In this document: one piece after another, positions 1-5,711 of the stretch
Numbering within the stretch: the stretch's first letter is position 1
How the letters are laid out: every line of letters begins with the position of its first letter
Assembly (NCBI GenBank): GCA_025454075.1
Contig: JALOPD010000163.1
Coordinates: 1-7,629, forward strand
Source of the DNA: Desulfobacterales bacterium
Lineage (GTDB): Bacteria > Desulfobacterota > Desulfobacteria > Desulfobacterales > UBA2174_A
DNA: 7,629 bases
Direction of reading: 5' to 3'
Position numbers and translations under genes: made by a program
Notes under the pieces: generated by a model
Database searches by the model: none
Seen by the model: the letters and a program-made list of their open reading frames with translations, nothing else
What the model was told of the DNA's origin: nothing

Positions 1-382
1 CAAAACCATGGTGGAGGAGATCTTCGGGCCGGTGCTCACGGTGTTTGTCTACGACGACGACCGCTTCGAAGAGACCCTGGCGCTGTGCGACCGGACATCA
101 CCCTATGCCCTGACCGGCTCCATCTTCGCCCGCGAGCGCGAGGCCATCGTGACCGCCAAGCGCGTGCTGGTGAACGCCGCCGGCAATTTCTACATCAACG
201 ACAAGCCCACCGGCGCCATGATCGGCCAGCAGCCCTTCGGTGGCGGCCGCGCCTCGGGGACCAACGACAAGGCCGGCACCCTGCTCAACCTGCTGCGCTG
301 GGTCAGCCCGCGCACGATCAAGGAAACCTTCGTGCCCGCCGTCGATTACGGCTACCCATTCATGCAGGAGGAGGCCCGGTGA
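1..382 (+). CDS. pruA: Delta-1-pyrroline-5-carboxylate dehydrogenase (ALDH4A1/PruA type), C-terminal part
   Basis: This is the 3' end of an aldehyde dehydrogenase gene; the reading frame enters from the left edge (first full codon at base 2) and stops at TGA 380-382. The family oxidises glutamate gamma-semialdehyde to glutamate with NAD+, the last step of proline degradation. About 126 residues are visible. EEIFGPVL is the conserved ALDH motif near the C-terminal third. NFYINDKPTGAMIGQQPFGG followed by RASGTNDKAG is the signature of the monofunctional ALDH4A1/PruA branch. The ending, SPRTIKET then a tyrosine-rich tail, also matches that branch better than the ALDH domain of bifunctional PutA. 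The catalytic Cys and Glu lie outside the window, so activity cannot be judged. The last bases carry the ribosome-binding site of the next gene, and the two genes overlap by four bases, so they are probably cotranscribed. Confidence 0.92.
   Translation, partial: KTMVEEIFGPVLTVFVYDDDRFEETLALCDRTSPYALTGSIFAREREAIVTAKRVLVNAAGNFYINDKPTGAMIGQQPFGGGRASGTNDKAGTLLNLLRWVSPRTIKETFVPAVDYGYPFMQEEAR
366..374 (+). promoter_or_regulatory. Strong Shine-Dalgarno for the Mo hydroxylase, inside the end of pruA
   Basis: The purine run AGGAGGAGG lies four bases before GTG 379-381, within the last codons of the preceding gene. It fixes GTG as the start of the Mo hydroxylase, because the frame stays open well upstream (to about 85) only as a shadow of pruA. 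The junction GTGA joins start and stop, the classic arrangement for translational coupling. Confidence 0.85.
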
Positions 383-3039
383 AAAAAATCCGACTGCGCG
401 TGAATGGAATCCGGCGCGAGCTGATCATCGCACCGGGAACCGTTTTGCTGGACGTGCTGCGCGAGGATCTGCGGCTGACCGGTGCCAAGCAGTCCTGCGA
501 CCGCAAGGGCCAGTGCGGCGCCTGCACGGTGGTGGTGAACCGGCAGGCGGTGCGCTCCTGCCTGACCCGCGTGGCCGATCTGGAGGCGGCCGATGTCATT
601 ACGGTGGAGGGGCTGGGCACACCGGAGAACCCCCATCTCATCCAGGACGCGTTCGTCCTGTCGGGAGCGATTCAATGCGGGTTCTGCACGCCGGGCATGA
701 TCATGGCCGCCAAGGCGCTACTGGACGCGAATCCGGACCCTACCCCCGCGGAGATCAAGCAGGCCCTGCGCCGGAATCTGTGCCGCTGCACTGGCTACAA
801 GAAGATCATCGAAGCCGTGCAGCTGGCCGGCCGTTTCCTGCGCGGTGAAACGACGCCGGACGCCGTCCGCCCCGCTCCGGCGCAAGGCATCTTGGGGGTC
901 TCCCATCCGCGTCCCTCCGCCATGTCCAAGGCCTGCGGCGTCGCTTATTTCACGGCGGACTACGCCGTCAAGGGGGCGCTCGAGCTGGCCGTTCTGCGCA
1001 GCGCGCTTCCGCATGCGCGCATCGTCTCCATCGACGCGTCCGAAGCCGAAAAAATGCCGGGAGTGTCCGGCGTGATGACGGCGGCGGACATCAAGGGCAC
1101 CAACATCCTCAAATACCTGGTGGCGGACCGCCCCGTGCTCTGCAAAGACACCGTCCGCTACATCGGCGATCCCATCCTGGCCGTGGCGGCCGACACCCGC
1201 GAGCAAGCCGCTGCGGCTCTCGAAAAAGTTCAGGTCACGATCGAGCCATTGCCGACTCTGGGCAACCCGGAGGCCGCCCTGGCCGACGCCGCGCCTCGGC
1301 TTCACGCCGAACTTGCCAACCTCTGCTATGAGCAGCCGCAGATTAATGGCGATGCCGAAAGGGCCCTGCGGGATTCGGCAGCGGCGGTCTCGGCTCGCTT
1401 CAAGACCCAGATCAACCACCAGGCGCCGCTGGAGCCCGAAGCTACCGTCGCTTATTGGGAGAAGGACGAGGCCGGCGGCGAGGACCAGCTGGTGATCATC
1501 GGCCGCAGCATCAACATCCACTACCACCTGGGCATGCTGCAGAGCGCGCTCGGCTGGGAGAACATGCGCTACATCGAGGCCTTTTCCGGCGGGCAGTTCG
1601 GGATCAAGATCGATATCATTTCCGAGGGCATCGCCGGGGCCGCCGCCATTCATTTCAAACGCCCGGTGCGCTACATTCCCACTATCGCCGAGAGCATGCT
1701 GATGACCTCGAAACGCCACGCTTTCGACATGCAGGTAAAGCTGGCGGCCGACGCCAAGGGCAACCTCACGGCCTATTGCAACGACTTCGTGGTGGACAAC
1801 GGGGCCTATCATTCCATCGGCCACGTAGTGGTCCACCGCGCCCTGCTCATGCTGTCGGGCTCCTACCACATTCCCAACGTCGCCGCGCGCGGCCGGTTGG
1901 TCTACACCAACAACCCCTGGGGCAGTGCAGCGCGCGGCGCAGGTCCTCCGCAAGTCAACTTCGCTCTGGAATGCGCCATGGAGATGCTGGCTCAAAAGCT
2001 GGGCATGGACCCGTTCGACTTCCGGCTGCAAAATTCCCTGAGACCCGGGCAGAGCAAATCCACCGGCCGGGTGGTGCAGGAATGGCCTTTCCCGGAACTG
2101 ATGGAGGCCTTGCGGCCGCACTACCGGCGCGCCGTCAAGGAGGCCGCGGCCGGTCGGTCGGGCAGGATCAAGCGCGGGGTCGGCTTGGGCACCGGCGCCT
2201 TCGGAATCGGCGGGCCGGGAGATACCGCAGTGGCCGCCGTGGAACTCGACCCCGACGGCGGCATCAGCGTCTTTGCCGCCGCCGCCGACCCGGGCGAAGG
2301 CAACGACTCCATGCTGACCCAGCTCACCGCCGCGTTCATGGCCATCCCCTTGGACCGCGTGCGGCTTTACACCCGCGACACCGGCAACACCGCCGCCAGC
2401 GGGCCGGCAGCCGGCAGCCGGGTCACCTACATGATCGGCAGCGCCCTTCTCAACGCCCTGGAGCAGCTGAAGGCCGCCATGCAGGCCACGAGCGCCAAGA
2501 CATCTTCAGAACTGGAGGCGGCCGGCCGCCCCAAACGTTACGTCGGCCGCAAGAAGAACGCAGACGCCGGCCCGTTGGACCCCCAGACCGGACAGGGCCC
2601 TTCCTTCGAGTCCCAGGTGCATGCCGTGCAGATGGTCGAGCTCGAAGTCGATACCGAAACGGGCAAGGTCAAGGTTCTCAAGATGACCACGGCGGTCGAC
2701 GCCGGTCCGGTGATCAATCCGCTCAACCTGACCGGCCAGCTCGAAGGCGGCATGGACATGGGGGTAGGGTTCGCCCTGCGCGAGGAATACGTCGCCGGCC
2801 GCACCAGGGATTGGGTGACTTTCAAATTCCCCACCATCCGGGACAGCTTCGACATGGAAGTCATCATCCGGGAGACTCCCCGGCCCAAGGGCCCATTGGG
2901 CGCTACCGGCGTGGGAGAAATGTGCCTGGTGCCGACCGCGCCGGCCGTGATCAACGCCATCCGAAATGCGACCGGCGTGTGGATCTGCGAGCTTCCGGCG
3001 ACGCCTGACAAGATCAAGGCGGCGCTGGCTGCCGCCTGA
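379..3039 (+). CDS. Mop-like molybdenum aldehyde oxidoreductase (xanthine oxidase family, single chain)
   Basis: A predicted cytoplasmic 886-residue molybdenum hydroxylase; the closest remembered relative is Desulfovibrio gigas aldehyde oxidoreductase (Mop, 907 residues), which oxidises aldehydes to acids. Residues 1-75 form a plant-ferredoxin-like [2Fe-2S] domain (C40, C46, C49, C61). Residues 76-155 hold the helical [2Fe-2S] domain (C100, C103, C135, C137 in QCGFC and CRCTG). From about 180 onward come the two molybdopterin domains, with no FAD domain between. GGQFGIK (F407, G408) matches the Mo-site loop, and GVGE places the catalytic base at E847. Departures from the familiar pattern are C-x5-C in the first cluster, DPGEG (E640) where DHGQG is usual, SAARGAG (A518) where AFRG is usual, and PAAGSR at 676-681. 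There is no signal peptide. It overlaps pruA by four bases and is followed after 10 bases by a sulfur-carrier gene. The exact substrate cannot be read from sequence. Confidence 0.93.
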   Translation: MKKIRLRVNGIRRELIIAPGTVLLDVLREDLRLTGAKQSCDRKGQCGACTVVVNRQAVRSCLTRVADLEAADVITVEGLGTPENPHLIQDAFVLSGAIQCGFCTPGMIMAAKALLDANPDPTPAEIKQALRRNLCRCTGYKKIIEAVQLAGRFLRGETTPDAVRPAPAQGILGVSHPRPSAMSKACGVAYFTADYAVKGALELAVLRSALPHARIVSIDASEAEKMPGVSGVMTAADIKGTNILKYLVADRPVLCKDTVRYIGDPILAVAADTREQAAAALEKVQVTIEPLPTLGNPEAALADAAPRLHAELANLCYEQPQINGDAERALRDSAAAVSARFKTQINHQAPLEPEATVAYWEKDEAGGEDQLVIIGRSINIHYHLGMLQSALGWENMRYIEAFSGGQFGIKIDIISEGIAGAAAIHFKRPVRYIPTIAESMLMTSKRHAFDMQVKLAADAKGNLTAYCNDFVVDNGAYHSIGHVVVHRALLMLSGSYHIPNVAARGRLVYTNNPWGSAARGAGPPQVNFALECAMEMLAQKLGMDPFDFRLQNSLRPGQSKSTGRVVQEWPFPELMEALRPHYRRAVKEAAAGRSGRIKRGVGLGTGAFGIGGPGDTAVAAVELDPDGGISVFAAAADPGEGNDSMLTQLTAAFMAIPLDRVRLYTRDTGNTAASGPAAGSRVTYMIGSALLNALEQLKAAMQATSAKTSSELEAAGRPKRYVGRKKNADAGPLDPQTGQGPSFESQVHAVQMVELEVDTETGKVKVLKMTTAVDAGPVINPLNLTGQLEGGMDMGVGFALREEYVAGRTRDWVTFKFPTIRDSFDMEVIIRETPRPKGPLGATGVGEMCLVPTAPAVINAIRNATGVWICELPATPDKIKAALAAA

Positions 3040-3049
3040 CCGGCCGCGG

Positions 3050-3406
3050 ATGAACGCACCGCCCCCGGAAGAGGAAAAACCCCAAGCCCGCCGGGTGCGG
3101 ACGATCGCCGGCCAGGCGATAGCTTTCGACGATGAAGGTTTTTTCGAAGATTTCAAAAGCTGGTCGGAGGCCGTCTTCGAGGTGTTGGCCCATGAAAGCG
3201 GCATGGCCGTGGTCACCGACAGGCACCGGCAGGTGGTCCGCTTTCTGCGCGATTTCTACGCCTACAACGGCCGGGCGCCGTTGAACAACCAGCTGCGGCA
3301 GGGGACCGGCATGCGGCTGCTGGAGCTGGAGGGTCTTTTCCCGGAAGGCCTCAAGCAGGGAGCCCGGCGGCTGGCCGGACTGCCGAATCCGAAAACCTGC
3401 AATTGA
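3050..3406 (+). CDS. DsrC/TusE-family sulfur carrier protein with one cysteine
   Basis: A 118-residue protein of the DsrC/TusE/RspA family, small proteins that carry persulfide sulfur on a flexible C-terminal arm. Family features are FDDEGFFEDFKSWSE (26-40), the helix VVRFLRDFYAYNGRAP (62-77), LFPEG (96-100) and the arm AGLPNPKTCN. The penultimate C117 equals the universal CysA and is the only cysteine. The second DsrC cysteine, expected 11 residues earlier, is R106. It therefore cannot form the intramolecular disulfide or trisulfide of true DsrC and resembles TusE in this respect. The known roles are DsrAB sulfite reduction (DsrC) and tRNA 2-thiouridine relay (TusE), but no DsrAB, TusBCD or MnmA gene is present here. 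It lies between a Mo hydroxylase and a cysteine desulfurase-like gene. The start ATG has no clear Shine-Dalgarno and sits 10 bases after the previous stop, so coupling is likely. The N-terminal 15 residues are proline- and charge-rich. Confidence 0.9.
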   Translation: MNAPPPEEEKPQARRVRTIAGQAIAFDDEGFFEDFKSWSEAVFEVLAHESGMAVVTDRHRQVVRFLRDFYAYNGRAPLNNQLRQGTGMRLLELEGLFPEGLKQGARRLAGLPNPKTCN

Positions 3407-3434
3407 TGAAGCGCCGGCCGCAGGCGACCCCCAA

Positions 3435-4577
3435 ATGATCTACCTCGACAATGCCGCCACCTCATATCCAAAGCCGGCCGAGTGCCTGCGGCGCGCCCTC
3501 GAACGTTATCTGCAGATCGGCGCCTCCCCCGGCCGGGGCGGCTACGATCGGGCCTTCGAAGCCGAGGCGGCGGTTGCGACCGTCAGGAGCAAGCTGTGCC
3601 GCTTCTTCGGGGCCGACGAGACCTATCGAGTCTGCTTCGCTTACAACGCCACCGATGCGCTCAACATACTGCTTCAGGGCCTGCTGCAACCGGGCGACCA
3701 TGTCGTGAGCTCCCAACTGGAGCACAACTCCGTCCTGCGCCCCCTGCACCACCTGCAAAGCCAGGGGCGCATCCGTTTCGACCTGGTGCCGTTCAACCCG
3801 GACGGCTTCATCGATCCGGCTCAGGTCGGAGCCGCCATTAAACCGACCACCCGACTGGTCGTCCTGACCCACGCCTCCAACGTCCTCGGCACGGTGCAGC
3901 CCGCCCATGATATCGCCGCCGTCTGCCGCGAAAAGGAAGTGCCTCTGGTGCTGGATGTCTCCCAGAGCGCCGGCTCGATCCCCATTCGTTTGAAGGACTG
4001 GGGAGCGCAGGGGCTGGCCTTTACCGGGCACAAAGCGCTGCTCGGGCCGACGGGGATCGGCGGGCTGGTGCTCGGTCCGGACCTCGACCTTGAGCCCACC
4101 CGTTTCGGCGGCACGGGGGTCGATTCCAGAAGCCCTTACCAGACCCGCGAATATCCATACCGCCTGGAAGCCGGGACCATCAACCTCCTGGGAATTCTCG
4201 GTTTGGAGGAAAGCCTGGATTACGTCGAGCGAAGTCACGCCGCTGCCTATGCCCGCGAGATGGCGCTGGCTGAAAAGCTTCGCGACGGTCTTCAAGTTTT
4301 GCCCCGGCTGCGGTTGTATGCGGCCGATCGTCTGGACAACCATTTGCCGGTCCTGACCTGCACGCTTGGAAAGAACCGCTCCGAAGATATCGGCGCCATC
4401 CTGGACGGCGATTACGGCATAGCCGTACGGGCGGGCCTGCATTGCGCGCCGTTCGTTCATCAGCAGTTTGGAACCCTTGCGAAGGGCACCGTGCGATTCA
4501 GTCTTGGTCCGTTTACCACCGAAACCGAAATCGATGCTGCGGTCGCGGCGATGGCGACTGTCGCGGGCAGAATTTAA
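3435..4577 (+). CDS. Cysteine desulfurase-like PLP enzyme (class V aminotransferase, EF2568-like clade)
   Basis: A 380-residue PLP enzyme of the NifS/SufS/Csd fold, with a short N-terminus beginning directly at MIYLDNAAT. Visible catalytic elements are EHNSVLRP (H97, stacking on PLP), DVSQSAG (D174, Q177), FTGHK with the Schiff-base lysine K200, EAGTIN (245-250), and RAGLHCAP with C337, the likely persulfide cysteine. The early start, GHKALLGPTG and GLHCAPF are typical of the clade known as 'cysteine desulfurase family protein' (EF2568-like, TIGR01977 as I remember it), which has been linked to selenium-dependent molybdenum hydroxylases in some genomes. The gene lies 28 bases after the DsrC/TusE-like gene and in the same run as a Mo hydroxylase. 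Supplying sulfur (or selenium) to that carrier or to the Mo cofactor is therefore plausible. The upstream Shine-Dalgarno is weak. SufS-like Fe-S supply or selenocysteine lyase activity cannot be excluded. Confidence 0.9.
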   Translation: MIYLDNAATSYPKPAECLRRALERYLQIGASPGRGGYDRAFEAEAAVATVRSKLCRFFGADETYRVCFAYNATDALNILLQGLLQPGDHVVSSQLEHNSVLRPLHHLQSQGRIRFDLVPFNPDGFIDPAQVGAAIKPTTRLVVLTHASNVLGTVQPAHDIAAVCREKEVPLVLDVSQSAGSIPIRLKDWGAQGLAFTGHKALLGPTGIGGLVLGPDLDLEPTRFGGTGVDSRSPYQTREYPYRLEAGTINLLGILGLEESLDYVERSHAAAYAREMALAEKLRDGLQVLPRLRLYAADRLDNHLPVLTCTLGKNRSEDIGAILDGDYGIAVRAGLHCAPFVHQQFGTLAKGTVRFSLGPFTTETEIDAAVAAMATVAGRI

Positions 4578-4605
4578 ATCTAGCGTTGGGGAGGTTGAGC
4601 CGAGA

Positions 4606-4941
4606 ATGAGCGAGATCCGCCTGAGTCTGCTGCTAATTGAGTCTCTGGACGCCGCCTATCATCATGAAAACTATGGAGGCCCCGCATGGCTGGTGGATTG
4701 GGGCCAAGCCGTTATCAACCAGATTTGGCTATCTTTCCCCGATCAGGAGGAGTCCCGGGAAGCTTTATGGGACACGGCCCGGAAATTACTCTGGAATCTG
4801 GCCTGTTCACACGTCGCTGACGAAATGATATGGCATTTCCTGCACCGACCTGAGACGTTTTTCCGGTCGCTCGTCATGATGTGGGCCCACGACGCACCGA
4901 GGACGGAGGGGCTCCAGTACGACCCGCGCAGGCTTCACTGA
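4606..4941 (+). CDS. Unrecognised Trp-rich small protein (111 residues)
   Basis: I do not recognise this protein. The ATG at 4606 follows GGGGAGG (4588-4594) at a somewhat long 11-base spacing, 28 bases after the desulfurase stop, so it could be the last gene of the run. The product is mostly helical in appearance and contains seven tryptophans (W28, W32, W41, W55, W63, W76, W93), one cysteine (C67) and several histidines. It has no signal peptide or clear membrane segment. Codon choice is less GC-biased than in the genes before it. The last 135 bases overlap the tail of acpH on the opposite strand. The patterned hydrophobic/aromatic composition favours a real gene over a chance frame, but this is inference. 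Confidence 0.55.
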   Translation: MSEIRLSLLLIESLDAAYHHENYGGPAWLVDWGQAVINQIWLSFPDQEESREALWDTARKLLWNLACSHVADEMIWHFLHRPETFFRSLVMMWAHDAPRTEGLQYDPRRLH

Positions 4942-5568
4942 ACTCCTCAACCCGCCATCCGGCCGGACGTCTGCCGGCAGCTGACTCCCCCGGTGCCTCC
5001 AATCCATGCAAAAGGAGGTGAGTTCGGGGAAAAATCCGAGAAAGTCGCTTTCAAGCGGCTGATAGTTGGCCTCGATTTCAGCGACTGAGCCAATCAAGGG
5101 ATCGCCTTTGGACAGCCTTGCGGCGATGCGGTCGAGCGTGTCGCCCACGCCTTCCATATGCGCATAGCTCCCCAGCCAGTCTTCGGCGATCATTCGCGGC
5201 AGGATCCGCCGCAGTCGCTCGGGCAGCCATGCCCGGTTCTTGTCCAGAACAGCGTACACGCGCTCGATGAAAGAATTCGGGTCGACCGGGCTTAGACGGC
5301 GCCAATGCCGGATCAGAAAGTGGTCATAGCAGATATCGACGATGATTCCCGCGAAGCGCCGCCGCTCGGGGCTGACGCGTTGCCGGCTTCGGCGCGGGAT
5401 GGGGTGGGCGTCCGAGAACGAATCGATCTTGCGGTGAAAAAGGATGGCATCCGCCACGGCGGCGCTGAAACGGCCGGCGGGGCTCCCTTTGACGAAATCC
5501 CCCAGCAGGCTGCCGAGAAGGGCCTCCTCTGCGGGGTCGGACAGAAAAAGGTGGAACAGATAATTCAA
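4807..5568 (-). CDS. acpH: Acyl carrier protein phosphodiesterase (AcpH), with a long C-terminal tail
   Basis: AcpH removes the 4'-phosphopantetheine arm from acyl carrier protein; the family is described as an unusual HD-type metal-dependent phosphohydrolase. The start is TTG at 5568-5566, supported by GGAGAG at 5580-5575 and by the N-terminus MNYLFHLFLS, which parallels E. coli AcpH (MNFLAHLHLA). Family landmarks are LLGDFVKG (D24), FHRKIDSFSD (H45, D49, D53) and DICYDHFLIRHW (D79, D83, H84), and near the end LESDFLGFFPEL. E. coli AcpH has 193 residues and ends just after the last of these. This frame gives 253 residues; about 50 extra, Arg-rich residues continue because no stop occurs, and the final 45 codons are antisense to the 111-residue ORF. 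The tail is probably non-functional readthrough or follows a lost stop. The gene is convergent with the + strand run. Confidence 0.85.
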   Translation of the reverse strand: MNYLFHLFLSDPAEEALLGSLLGDFVKGSPAGRFSAAVADAILFHRKIDSFSDAHPIPRRSRQRVSPERRRFAGIIVDICYDHFLIRHWRRLSPVDPNSFIERVYAVLDKNRAWLPERLRRILPRMIAEDWLGSYAHMEGVGDTLDRIAARLSKGDPLIGSVAEIEANYQPLESDFLGFFPELTSFCMDWRHRGSQLPADVRPDGGLRSSVKPARVVLEPLRPRCVVGPHHDERPEKRLRSVQEMPYHFVSDV

Positions 5569-5574
5569 GGGTTG

Positions 5575-5580
5575 CTCTCC
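5575..5580 (-). promoter_or_regulatory. Shine-Dalgarno that decides the TTG start of acpH
   Basis: On the minus strand GGAGAG lies six bases before TTG 5568-5566. No ATG or GTG nearby would give the conserved AcpH N-terminus, so the TTG start rests on this site and on the homology of the first ten residues. A short inverted repeat (GGCGG / CCGCC, 5581-5594) lies immediately upstream and could form a small hairpin next to the site. Confidence 0.7.
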
Positions 5581-5644
5581 GGCGGGTGACCGCCCGCTTC
5601 GGCTGGCCTGATGGACGCCTATCGGAGGTCTTTCGCACCGGGAC

Positions 5645-5696
5645 TATAAAACAGAATCGCCCCGCTGCAAGTCAGACGGCCGGCAACGGGGCGACT
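5645..5696 (-). terminator. Intrinsic terminator of the diheme protein gene
   Basis: Read on the minus strand, 5696-5683 pairs with 5668-5655 in a 14-bp stem whose core is CGCCCCG / CGGGGCG, with two G-U wobbles and a 14-base loop. It is followed by a T-rich run (ATTCTGTTTTATA). It begins 15 bases beyond the TAG of the diheme protein gene, so that gene is probably transcribed separately from acpH. Confidence 0.85.
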
Positions 5697-5711
5697 CAGG
5701 TGCCAGGCGGG

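Noticed and set aside
85..378. Upstream extension of the Mo hydroxylase frame
   Set aside because: This stretch encodes conserved PruA residues in another frame; the strong Shine-Dalgarno and the homologous N-terminus place the true start at GTG 379.
718..2121. A 467-codon open frame antisense to the Mo hydroxylase
   Set aside because: It is a GC-rich shadow frame lying wholly opposite a clearly conserved gene; its translation shows no recognisable domain.
1455..3008. A 517-codon + strand frame overlapping the Mo hydroxylase
   Set aside because: It is a shifted frame of the same DNA, very rich in Arg and Gly, with no family motifs.
3462..4460. A 332-codon open frame antisense to the desulfurase gene
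   Set aside because: The + strand frame has complete catalytic motifs; the antisense translation resembles nothing and has no convincing start signal.
4942..4985. Palindromes CCGGCCGG and CTGCCGGCAG as a bidirectional terminator between the convergent genes
   Set aside because: They are short, separate palindromes without a T-rich run on either side, and they may lie inside the acpH frame.
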